Positions 1 through 7,145 of a stretch of 8,907 bases of DNA are shown in pieces. The notes beneath the pieces are model-generated. The model saw nothing but the letters and a program-made list of their open reading frames with translations, had not been told where the DNA came from and did not search any database. The stretch is from Candidatus Altimarinota bacterium (GTDB lineage Bacteria; Patescibacteriota; Gracilibacteria; GCA-2401425; JAJOLG01). A program made the translations under genes and the position numbers. Within the stretch, counting starts at the first letter, position 1, and each line of letters begins with the position of its first letter. The stretch lies in assembly GCA_021129445.1 (NCBI GenBank), contig JAJOLG010000073.1:1-8907 (forward strand), read 5' to 3'.

Positions 1-15
1 ATTTTTGACAAACAA

Positions 16-49
16 AAAAAATATTTCAAATAAGATTGAAATATTTTTT
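16..49 (-). terminator. Intrinsic terminator closing the minus-strand sugar operon, possibly bidirectional
   Basis: A perfect 14-bp inverted repeat: AAAAAATATTTCAA at 16-29 and its complement at 36-49, with a 6-base loop. On the minus strand the stem runs into eight T residues and lies 19 bp beyond the stop codon of the PfkB kinase gene, where a rho-independent terminator is expected. The plus-strand side also ends in a run of T, so it could serve a convergent gene to the left of the window. The stem is almost all A/T, so its strength is uncertain. Confidence 0.75.
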
Positions 50-68
50 ATTTTCTAAAAAAATTTTT

Positions 69-1043
69 TTAAACTTCAAAATATTTTTCAATATCAGAAA
101 TTTTTATTTCTCAAATTCAAGCCTTGTGAAATTGCAGTGTTCAGGACAAAATTGCAATTTCAATCGCTTTTTCAATATTGTATCATTTTGATAAAAATGC
201 ACAAAGTGTTGCCATTGTTTGGTCTCAACATCAAGTTTCATCATGAAATTCAGAATCTTCAACTTCTGGAATTTTGAAATGTTTTTTTGTTTTTTCTGAA
301 AAAAAATATGCTCAATTTATTCAAGCCGTAATCAAAACATTTTTTACTCATTTTTCAAAAAATATTTTTGCAGATTTTTCTGCACTTTCAAAATCTTTTA
401 TTTCAATTTCTGTAAACATTTTTGCCTCATGTTCATTTGGTTTTATCAAAAAAATTTCCCTCTCAAAAAGCTCTGAATAATCAAAATTTTCTTCCATTCA
501 TCACGGATCAAAAATATTTTTTAATCAAAATTTTTTTGCTTTATCCATCGAGTGCAAAACTGTTTTAAACGGCATTTCCAAAGAATATGCCACTGCTCAT
601 CAATTGTTTCAAGCTATTTCAAAAATTTCCTCAGCATCATCAATATCCTTTTCGCAAAAATCTTCATTTATTCACGGAATTGAATAAATTTGATTATTTC
701 AATCTTTATCAACTGGAATAAGTGCAATTCAAGGCATTTTTCAGGTTTCTTCAAAATCCAAAATTTTAATAAAATCTGTATTTACACCATTTTTTTCAAG
801 CGACTCAACCGGCTTTTTCCAAAGTCAAAATTCATCTTTTGAAGTTTTTCAAATCATCGCAACTTCATTTTCTCAAAGCAAAAGCGATGCCATTGATGCA
901 ATATTTCTTGATTTTCATCAAGGTCAAATTTTACAAACTCATCACATTGCAAGTTCTCATTTTCAAACAATTTTTGGAACTCAAATTCAGACAATATCTG
1001 TATTTAATCCTCATGGGACGATTAGTTTTATTTTATTTTTCAT
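69..1043 (-). CDS. PfkB-family carbohydrate kinase (ribokinase-like)
   Basis: A 324-residue sugar kinase of the PfkB/ribokinase family, which transfers phosphate from ATP to a sugar or nucleoside hydroxyl in the cytoplasm. Seen with TGA read as Gly: an N-terminal strand and glycine pair VPGGLNTD (about residues 9-16), the first family signature GPGGKSRNIA (40-49), a central ATP-domain segment LIKPNEHEA, and the second signature DETGCGDQTMA, where Asp274 is the expected catalytic base and GCGD replaces the usual GAGD. Length is normal for the family. The ATG at 1043 gives a normal N-terminus right before the first strand. It is the last gene of the minus-strand cluster, 18 bp after SemiSWEET, and is followed by a strong hairpin. 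The substrate cannot be fixed: ribokinase, fructokinase or a nucleoside kinase are all possible. The neighbouring SemiSWEET suggests a sugar (inference). Confidence 0.9.
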
Positions 1044-1061
1044 TTTTTTATTTTTTTTATT

Positions 1062-1346
1062 TTAAAATCCTAAAAATGCAACCACAGTAGAAAAACTAGT
1101 CAAAGTTGCAATAGCTCAAAGCACAACTCAAATAGCATTCGGAACAACCATTGGCCAATCTTTTACAGGTCTAAAAAATCAGTAAATTGTCCAGGCTAAA
1201 CAGTTCACAGTTGTCACTGCTGGTAAAATCACAGACCCAGTTTGTCATTCCAAATTAAGTCTAATTAAATCAATGTAAGATACAAACATCGCTGTTCACA
1301 TAAAAGATGCAAACCATCAAACCGTTTTATTCATTTTTTCAGTCAT
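1062..1346 (-). CDS. SemiSWEET-type sugar transporter (PQ-loop/MtN3 family)
   Basis: A 94-residue, very hydrophobic protein with three predicted membrane helices (about residues 10-28, 39-58 and 66-91), the size and topology of bacterial SemiSWEETs, which dimerise to form a facilitator for small sugars in the inner membrane. Visible family marks are FMGTAMFVSYI in helix 1, GSVILPAVTTVNCLAWTIYG (residues 37-56) holding the Asn and Trp of the N-x3-W-x2-YG pattern, and the VVPNAIG segment of helix 3. The usual Pro-Gln pair of helix 1 is replaced by Ile-Asp (residues 25-26). Five TGA codons fall at glycines, including helix positions. An in-frame ATG at codon 5 is an alternative start; neither has a clear Shine-Dalgarno sequence. 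It lies 31 bp after the LOG-like gene and 18 bp before the PfkB kinase, suggesting sugar entry coupled to phosphorylation. Confidence 0.86.
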
Positions 1347-1377
1347 AATATTTTTTATTTATTTTTATTTTTTTAAA

Positions 1378-1977
1378 TTAATTCAAATCAGTTCACTTTA
1401 TAACCCTTTCATCAGCAAACTCAGGCTGAGGCATTTCACGAAGTGCTAAAACCATTTTTTCAACCAAAGTTTTTGGATCAGATTCAAAAATAATTCTGTT
1501 TGTCACTTCTCTATTACATATTTTTAAAATTTCTGGTAAATTATCAGCAACTCATCAAGTTCAAGTTAAAACTCAAACAAGTTTTTGCTCATCATAAGCC
1601 ACAACAAATTCATTTAAAGTCCCAACTCATCATCAAACTAAACAAATTGCATCACTTGAACGAATATTTGTCACATCTCTTCACATCAATCATTGTCAAG
1701 TATACAAAATAATATCGTATTCAGAACTTGGTGATTTATATATTTCAATATGCTCTTGCTCAGAAAAGGCTGGTGAAATTCACACCACAAATCATCAATT
1801 TTCTTTTGCTCAAATCGCTGCCTCGTTTGGCAAACCTGGACAAGCTCAATTTACCAAAATACAATCCAATTTTGCAATCCATTTTCATAATTCTTGTGAT
1901 TTTAAAATTCACTCATTTCTTCAAGTTGTAGGTCATTGTGCCGATCACATTACTCAAATTTTTGTTTTTTGTCTCAT
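1378..1977 (-). CDS. LOG/TIGR00725-like SLOG-domain Rossmann protein
   Basis: A 199-residue soluble protein with the layout of the LOG (lysine-decarboxylase-like) and TIGR00725 families: an opening strand KIGVMGSAQGPTTGRN, a glycine-rich segment LVNGACPGLPNEAAIGA, and the hallmark GGGVGTLNE at residues 115-123, matching the PGGxGTxxE nucleotide-binding motif with Gly for Pro. Several of these glycines are TGA codons. LOG enzymes release free bases from nucleoside 5'-monophosphates, but many SLOG proteins only bind nucleotides, so activity is not assigned. The ATG at 1977 lies just before the first beta strand and 24 bp after the stop of the upstream membrane-protein gene. SemiSWEET follows after 31 bp, so it sits inside the presumed operon. 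A role linking nucleotide or sugar metabolism is inference only. No N-terminal DprA-like extension or C-terminal fusion is present. Confidence 0.8.
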
Positions 1978-2001
1978 AATTTTTTATTAGTTTTTTAATT
2001 T

Positions 2002-2475
2002 TTATTTTTCTGTTGATTCAAACAAATCAACAACTTTTCAGTCTAAAATTTTTCAATCGTACTCAAATTCGTGAATTACACCTCATTTTCACATAGTTGC
2101 TTCAAAATAAAAATGCACATAAATTCAAACCTGAGTCACTCTTTCATCTAAAATTTCTCAAAATTTTGGAAATTTAATTCAATAAATTTTTTCTAAATCC
2201 TCTATTTTTTCATCATTTCACGATTTAATTTTTTCTAAAAAATCTGCCAAGCTTAAAAAATTTTTTTCATCTCAAAAATTTTTTTCCTGCTCATCAGAAA
2301 AATTTTCCAAAAAAATTTTTGCTGAAATATCTTTAATATCAGAAAAATTTGTTTTTACAGAAAAAATTCACACTAAAAAAACAAAAAGTATCAAAAAAAA
2401 TTGAATTCTTTTTTTTAAAATATTTTTTTTATGTCAAAAAAATTTTTCTGATATTTTTTTTAAAATTTTTTCCAT
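2002..2475 (-). CDS. Single-pass membrane protein of unknown function
   Basis: A 157-residue protein that I do not recognise. A lysine-rich N-terminus (residues 1-23, seven or more Lys/Arg) precedes one hydrophobic helix (about 24-40, core FFLILFVFLVGIF). The basic-in rule places residues 41-157 outside the cytoplasm. The outer part is charged, first acidic and probably helical (about 45-95), then a likely beta-rich end with the segments GIYVHFYFEATMG and GVIHEFEYDG. No LPXTG-like sorting signal or lipobox is seen, although a sortase lies just upstream. The ATG at 2475 is the first in a frame open only since a stop at 2509-2511. It follows a TATAAT promoter by about 33 bp and heads the four-gene minus-strand cluster. 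Five or more TGA codons read as Gly lie in the C-terminal half, and the continuous frame supports a real gene. Being an envelope protein is inference. Confidence 0.72.
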
Positions 2476-2507
2476 TTTTGTTTTTATTTTTATTTTTAAA
2501 TCAAAGT

Positions 2508-2535
2508 ATTATACCCAAAAAAAAATACTTTTCAG
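2508..2535 (-). promoter_or_regulatory. Probable sigma-70-type promoter for the four-gene minus-strand operon
   Basis: On the minus strand a perfect TATAAT (-10) occupies 2513 to 2508. A CTGAAA at 2535-2530 is a moderate -35 match with a 16-bp spacer. Transcription would start near 2501, giving an A-rich leader of about 25 bases without a Shine-Dalgarno sequence before the ATG at 2475. The -35 overlaps the upstream sortase terminator hairpin, so the two signals share bases. Confidence 0.55.
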
Positions 2536-2548
2536 AGAAAAGTATTTT
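2522..2548 (-). terminator. Intrinsic terminator of the sortase gene
   Basis: A perfect 11-bp inverted repeat, AAAATACTTTT (2522-2532) and AAAAGTATTTT (2538-2548), with a 5-base loop. Read on the minus strand, the stem ends in a continuous run of nine T residues, and it starts 32 bp after the sortase stop codon. The stem has only two G/C pairs, which is normal for this base composition. A third copy of the arm, AAAGTATT at 2503-2510, overlaps the downstream -10 box. Confidence 0.7.
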
Positions 2549-2580
2549 ACAAATTTTTCAAAAATGGTTTTTTTAATTTT

Positions 2581-3288
2581 TTACAACAACTCCGACTTAA
2601 TAATCAACCTCCTCAAAGTAGTTCAAACTGGTGTACAAGTCATCAAAGTCGACATTTTTTTTCATTTTTCCTGTTTTAAAACTGAAACATTATCTGGTTT
2701 TACAACAAATTTTTCAATCACTCTGTAATGATATTTTTTCTGATTTTGAAAAACATAATAATCATCTCAAACATCTAAATATCACAATTTTGCAAAAATA
2801 CTTTTATATTTTCACGGATCCCACGGATGATATGAAGAATGCCCTGTAATAAACAAATTTCACTCCTCGCCCGCTTTTGCTGTTCATGGATAATGTACAA
2901 CTCATTTTTGCAACTCTTTTTGCACAGCGTCTTCAAAATCAGACCACCTATCAACTTCAAGCGAATCTGTTCACATTTCCATAATCGGTGCATTTACTCA
3001 CAATTTTGGCAAAATAATCCTAAAATCAATCGGTGAAACTGCAATGTCCAACACAGGATACTCTTTTTTCACCAATTTTTTTGCTCATTTTGGAATAAAT
3101 AATTTTTGTTTTTTTACCACTTCATCGATTGATTTGTTTATCTTATTCTCCTCTTGTAAAATTTGTTTTGAAAATAATTTTTGTGAAACAAAACTTGAAA
3201 GTGCAGAAAAATTTAAAATTGTAAAAATTACAATAAAAATTCATCAAGTTAATAACAGCAAGCCAAACAAATCTTTTATTTTATCCAA
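2581..3288 (-). CDS. Sortase (class D/E-like transpeptidase), membrane anchored
   Basis: A 235-residue sortase, an extracytoplasmic cysteine transpeptidase that cleaves a sorting signal in surface proteins and links them to an acceptor. An N-terminal helix (about residues 7-27, LFGLLLLTGGIFIVIFTIL) anchors it, followed by a linker. The sortase fold begins near residue 80 with FRIILPKLGVNAPIMEMG, then GVVHYPGTAKAGEEGN, the catalytic His150 in TGHSS, Cys218 in LMTCTP, and Arg227 in GTTLRRL, so the His-Cys-Arg triad is intact. Length fits single-domain sortases. No ATG exists in frame before the catalytic domain, and the frame is closed by a stop at 3307-3309. The TTG at 3288 is chosen because it leaves a normal signal-anchor after an A/G-rich stretch. 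It is transcribed divergently from the baseplate J-like gene. No substrate with a clear LPXTG motif is seen in the window, so its target is unknown. Confidence 0.93.
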
Positions 3289-3510
3289 AATTTTTCTTTT
3301 ATTTTTTTAATAATCAAAATATTTTACGAAAAAATTTTTTTTTTGCATTAAAAATTTTTTGACAAAATATTTTTAAATTTTTTTTTGTATTTGAAATTTT
3401 TCAAAATGATAAAAATTTTTTTGATTTATGAAAAAAAATTTTTTTACTTTTAAAGTATAAATTTTTTGTACAAAAACCAAAAAATTTTAACAAAAATAAA
3501 AAATATTTAA
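3289..3510. promoter_or_regulatory. Divergent intergenic region between sortase and baseplate J-like gene
   Basis: This 222-bp stretch is nearly all A and T and should hold the promoters of both flanking genes. On the plus strand a TATAAA at 3456-3461 lies about 50 bp before the ATG at 3511, but no good -35 stands at the right distance. A consensus-like TTGACA at 3359-3364 lacks a -10 at 16-18 bp. On the minus strand TAAAAT (3326 to 3321) is a possible -10 for the sortase. A short inverted repeat, TTTGAAA/TTTCAAA around 3390-3405, could be a regulator site. No RNA gene or ORF is supported here. Confidence 0.4.
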
Positions 3511-5184
3511 ATGAAAAAATTCGTAATTTACATAGATTTTAACGAAACAATTGACACACTTCTCGAAAAAATTCGTGCATCTTTGGAGTTTAAAAACAAG
3601 GTTTATATTTTCATTCCAGAGGAATCAAAAATTTTTGACAACAAAAATTCTTTGGAGATTTTTTATGAAGAAGTTAAAAAATTAAAAAAAGAAATAATTT
3701 TAGTTTCAAAAAATTTAAAAATTTTCCAAGAAGCGACAAAATTAAAAATTTCTGTTCAGAATATTTTAGATGAAAATTTAAAATTTTGAGAAAATATTGT
3801 TAAAATCAAAAAAGTTCAAAAAAAATGAAATGAGGAAATTTTTTATTCTTTCAATAATTTAAAAGAAAAACTTGAACAAAATTGAATTACAATTTTTTTT
3901 GAAGACAAAAAAGAAAAAATTTTAGAATCTTACAAAATCAACAAAAAAATCTCAATTTGATTGATTTTTTGAAGTTTTTCTCTGATTTTTGCAATTTTAA
4001 TTTTGATAATTCCAAATTCAAAAGTTTACATAAAACCAAATTCAAAAGAGATAAAATACACATGAAACTTCATTTTTTGAGAAGAAAAAACGAATGCAAA
4101 AAATATCGCAGATGACAGCAAAAGTTTTATTTGATACAAAAATATCAAAAAATTTTACGAAAAATGATTTGAAATTCAGTCAAACTGAAAGGTTTTTGAG
4201 TGAAATTATTCAAAATGAATAATTGAAATTGAGAATGCTTTTTGAGAAGATTTGGCGATAAAATGAGGTTCAACATTAAAAACAAAAAACTGACTTTTGT
4301 TTAAAACAATGTATTATGTCAATATTCCAAAAGCAAAAAAAATAAAAAACAAGGATTGAAAAATTATTTTAAAAAATTGAAAAGCAAAAGTGAAAATTAT
4401 CGCAAAAGATTTTGATATTTTTAATGAAGTTATTTGAGAAAGATGAAATGTGAAAAAATGAACCATTTTTGAAATACCGGCACTTTCCGCATTTTTGTCA
4501 AAAATGCTTACTTTTACGGCTAGTCAAGATTTTCAATGATGAACAACAAAATGGAGAAAACTTGTCACAGAGGACGATATAGAAGTTTGAAAAAAAATTA
4601 TTAGAAATAAAATTTTGGAAATTGCAAGACAAGATATTTTGAAAGAATTAAATGAGGAAAATTTAAAAAATTGAACCGATTTAAGAATTTTTCCAGCAAA
4701 AGATTTTTTTAATGTTCAAATATTGGACATTAAAATTCCAGAAAATATTATTTGACAAAAACTAAATAAATTCACAATTACTTGAAGTTTTTTGATAAAT
4801 TCAATAATTTATGATAACAAAAAACTTTACAAAAAATTAGAAAACTGAATCCGTTGAGCAGTTCATCCAAAAATGGTTTTAAGTTTTATTGATGCGAAAA
4901 ATTTCAATTTAAGAGTTTTTGAAGTTGATGAAAAATCAAATCAAATCAAAACGACAATTGCGATTTCTTGAAGGGAAGATTACGATTTATTTTGAAAAAC
5001 AGATTATTGAAAAAGATTTTTAAAAGAAATAAAAGAAAAAATCAAAAACCTTGATAAAAAAACTGCACTTGAATATTTAAGAAATTTTAATGAAGTTTGA
5101 GCTGTAAAAATCAAGATTTGGCCACCTTTTTTAGATAAATTACCGAAATTTGAAGATGGGATTGAGATTTTGGAGATGAAATAA
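3511..5184 (+). CDS. Membrane-anchored baseplate J-like protein of CPR type
   Basis: A 557-residue protein, visible in full only with TGA as Gly (the frame holds more than 30 TGA codons). Residues 1-146 form a charged, probably cytoplasmic alpha/beta domain (start KKFVIYIDFNETIDTLLEKI). A membrane helix lies at about 149-168 (LIFGSFSLIFAILILII), and residues 169-557 would be outside. The outer part has a segment with GGSTLKTKNGLLFKTMYYVN and NIPKAKK, the pattern of strands after a threshold glycine seen in baseplate J/gp47-like domains. It ends with VKIKIWPPFLDKLPK, like the C-terminus of long membrane proteins annotated baseplate J-like in CPR genomes. That family's role is unproven: a surface appendage or contractile-device part is possible. 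It is divergent from the sortase. The ATG is the first in frame and is followed at once by a beta strand. Recognition rests on architecture and remembered family patterns, so the name is tentative. Confidence 0.65.
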
Positions 5185-5197
5185 TTTTTATAAATAC

Positions 5198-5227
5198 TTG
5201 ATTTTTCTACTAGTTTAATAGTATAAA
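5198..5227 (+). promoter_or_regulatory. Promoter with an overlapping inverted-repeat operator candidate
   Basis: TTGATT (5198-5203) and TATAAA (5222-5227) are spaced by 18 bp and lie 19 bp before the ATG of the small RHH-like ORF. Within the spacer and over the -10 lies TACTA (5208-5212), six bases, then TAGTA (5219-5223), a perfect short inverted repeat. Ribbon-helix-helix antitoxins bind such repeats to repress their own promoter, so this may be their operator (inference). The promoter may also drive recJ and uvrB, since none better is seen before them. Confidence 0.5.
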
Positions 5228-5245
5228 ATTAGATAATAAAAAAAT

Positions 5246-5368
5246 ATGAACACTTTAACAATTAATATTCCTGATATTTTAAAAACAAAAGTTCAAGAAA
5301 AAGCTAAAAGTAGACAACTGAAAAAATATATTAAAAAATTTCCAAATTTAAAATCAGACTTATTTTAA
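5246..5368 (+). CDS. Small ribbon-helix-helix antitoxin-like ORF, probably frameshifted
   Basis: A 40-residue ORF beginning MNTLTINIPDILKTKVQEKA. This matches the N-terminal beta strand and first helix of ribbon-helix-helix antitoxins of the type 'LTINIPDELKEKVKEKAK'. After SRQL the expected second helix is missing: the frame turns lysine-rich and stops at 5366. A second frame, open from 5335 to 5415, encodes a hydrophobic helix-like tail (IRLILNLNKFLKQASNELNAK) that would suit the missing helix, so a one-base indel between about 5335 and 5368 may have broken the gene. The joined product would be about 57 residues and its stop (5416-5418) would overlap the recJ ATG at 5408, as in a coupled pair. 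No toxin gene is next to it. It could be a remnant, a programmed shift, an assembly error, or chance. Confidence 0.42.
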   Translation: MNTLTINIPDILKTKVQEKAKSRQLKKYIKKFPNLKSDLF

Positions 5369-5418
5369 ATTTAAATAAATTTTTAAAACAAGCATCAAAC
5401 GAATTAAATGCAAAATAA
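5335..5418 (+). pseudogene. Out-of-frame tail of the RHH-like gene
   Basis: An open stretch in a different frame from the small ORF before it, with no start codon of its own, ending at TAA 5416-5418. The translation around residues IRLILNLNKFLKQA looks like the amphipathic second helix of a ribbon-helix-helix protein. It overlaps recJ's first four codons. Listed separately because it marks where the reading frame seems to have been lost; it is weak evidence alone. Confidence 0.3.
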
Positions 5419-7087
5419 AACCTCAATAACCTGAAAAAAATGGCAACTTTTATCAGAAAAATTCTCAAAAAATTTCGAAAATTTTTCTGATTTTTTTCTT
5501 TATTCAAGAAAAATTTCTGATAAAGAAAAATTTTTTAATTGAAAATATCCAGAAGATTTGAGAGACTGAAAAAATTTGAAGGATATTGAAAAATGAGTTA
5601 AAAGAGTTGTTTTTGCAATTGAAAAACAAGAAAGAATAATTATTTTTTGAGACTACGATTGCGACTGAATCCCATGAACTACAATGCTTTTCGATGCTTT
5701 AAAAAATTTATGAGCACAAGTTTCTTACAGAATTCCAAATCGTGAAAAGGATGGATATTGATTAAAAAACTACTTTTTCGATGAATTCAAAGAAAAAAAT
5801 GTGAAACTTGTAATCACAGTTGACAACTGAATTTCTTCGATAAATGAAGCAGAATATGCAAAAAAACTTGGAATTGATTTGATAATTACAGATCATCACG
5901 AAGTGCAAAATTGAGAAATTCCAAAATGTATCGCTGTAATAAATCCCCAAAGACCTGATTGTAATTATGGTTTTTGATGAATTTGTTGAGCTGTTGTGGC
6001 CTGGAAATTTGCGATTGAAATTTGAAAAAAAATAAAATGAGAAGAATGGGCAAATAAAAATATTCGTGATAAACATATTGAACTTGCGGGATTATCAACA
6101 GTTGCTGATATTATGCCACTTGTGGATGAAAACAGAATTATTGTTAAAGAAGCATTGGAAAAAATAAAAAATACTAAAAATCCTTGAATTCAAGCCATTT
6201 TAAAAGAAATGAAATTTAAGCCTGAATTAGATTTAGATTCAAGTTTTTTTGGATTTAAACTTTGACCAAGAATAAATGCAACTTGAAGAATGCATGAATG
6301 AATTTTTTGAGTTCAACTTTTATTGTGAAAAACTGAATTTGCACCTTTTATTGAAAAATTAAACACAGAAAGAAAAAAAATTGTTTCATGAATTTTAAAA
6401 AAAGTTTCAGAAGATTTGACAAAAAAAGCAGAATCTGAATGAAAAATCAATGAATTAATTATTTTACATAACTCAAATTGGAAATCGTGAATAATCTGAC
6501 TTATTGCCTGAAAAATCACAGAAAACTTAAATCTACCATCAATAGTTTTGCAGGACAAATGAGATTTTTTGGTTGCCTCCTGCCGTGCCCCGGAATGATT
6601 TAATATTTTCGAATTACTATCAAATTTTAAGGATTTATTTGAACATTTTTGAGGCCACGAACAGGCTTGCTGATTTTCAATCAAAAAAGAAAATTTTGAA
6701 AAATTCGAAAAAAAAGCAAAAATTTTATGAAAAGAATTTTTAAAAAAATCCCCTCTTGAAAATTTTTTAATCGCAGATTTTGAATTATCAGAGAAATTTT
6801 TAAACTTAAATTTTCTTGATGAAATAAAAAAATTAGAGCCATTTTGAAAATGAAACGAATCACCAAAATTTTTAATAAAAAATATTTTACCAGAATATTT
6901 TTTAGTCTGAAAAGAAAAAAATCACATGCAATTAAAATTTTTTTGAAACCGTGCAATTTTTTTTCAATGATGAAAATTTTTTGAAAAATTAAATTGAAAA
7001 AAATGTGATATAATTTTCACACTTGCAGAAAATTTTTTTAATTGAAAAAGGCAGTTAAATATTATGATTGAAGATATTTCTATTTAA
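5408..7087 (+). CDS. recJ: Single-stranded-DNA-specific exonuclease RecJ
   Basis: A 559-residue RecJ, the 5'-3' single-strand DNA exonuclease of recombination and repair, in the DHH/DHHA1 phosphoesterase superfamily. Motifs in order: GDYDCDGIPG (Asp82, Asp84 and Asp86 region, metal binding), VTVDNGI, the namesake DHHE at residues 162-165, LSTVADIMPL, GPRINATGRMHEG, the SCRAPEGFNIFELL segment and the DHHA1 GGHEQACGFSI (Gly415, Gly416, His417). All metal ligands look intact. The length fits the core enzyme with the nucleic-acid-binding domain, without long extensions. The ATG at 5408 is chosen because KKWQLL follows, as in RecJ N-termini; it lacks a Shine-Dalgarno sequence. Over 30 in-frame TGA codons fall at glycines, including the motif I and GGH positions. 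A cysteine in motif I (DYDCDG) is a mild oddity. uvrB follows after 58 bp. Its first codons contain hairpin-forming repeats. Confidence 0.95.
5452..5530 (+). promoter_or_regulatory. Two adjacent perfect inverted repeats inside the start of recJ
   Basis: ATCAGAAAAATT (5452-5463) and AATTTTTCTGAT (5480-5491) form a 12-bp stem with a 16-base loop, followed directly by TTTTTT (5492-5497), the shape of an intrinsic terminator. TTTTTCTTTAT (5493-5503) then pairs with ATAAAGAAAAA (5520-5530) in a second 11-bp stem that would use that T-tract. Both lie within recJ codons 15-41. They could form an attenuator or could be chance in A/T-rich coding DNA. Confidence 0.35.
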
Positions 7088-7145
7088 AAAATTTTGCCAT
7101 TGTAAAAAAATTTTTATATTTTAAATTAAAAAGAAAAAATCAAAT
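7088..7145 (+). other. Short recJ-uvrB spacer
   Basis: A 58-bp A/T spacer. No hairpin followed by a T-tract and no convincing promoter is seen, so recJ and uvrB are probably read in one transcript. An A/G-rich run (AAAAAGAAAAAA, about 7128-7139) lies just before the uvrB ATG and is the nearest thing to a ribosome site. Confidence 0.4.

Noticed and set aside
5-10. Consensus TTGACA -35 box on the plus strand
   Set aside because: No -10 at 16-18 bp and no plus-strand gene follows; it is next to the operon terminator.
274-1090. Plus-strand ORFs at 274-480 and 839-1090
   Set aside because: They lie antisense to the PfkB kinase and SemiSWEET genes, have low-complexity Phe/Lys/Ser-rich translations and no domain signs.
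1500-1931. Plus-strand ORFs at 1500-1712 and 1728-1931
   Set aside because: Antisense to the LOG-like gene, whose minus-strand frame carries a recognisable motif throughout.
2011-2032. 8-bp hairpin TGTTGATT/AATCAACA near the end of the 157-residue protein gene
   Set aside because: It lies within the last codons and has no T-tract on either strand, so it is not supported as a terminator.
2349-3310. Plus-strand ORFs at 2349-2576, 2631-2849, 2839-3036 and 3044-3310, and a minus-strand ORF at 2775-2993
   Set aside because: All are shadows of the sortase and the 157-residue membrane protein; the minus-strand one is in the wrong frame of the sortase gene.
3511-7087. Many pseudogenes with in-frame stops
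   Set aside because: The stops are all TGA at glycine sites; frames run unbroken to TAA, and no TAG or TAA interrupts them.
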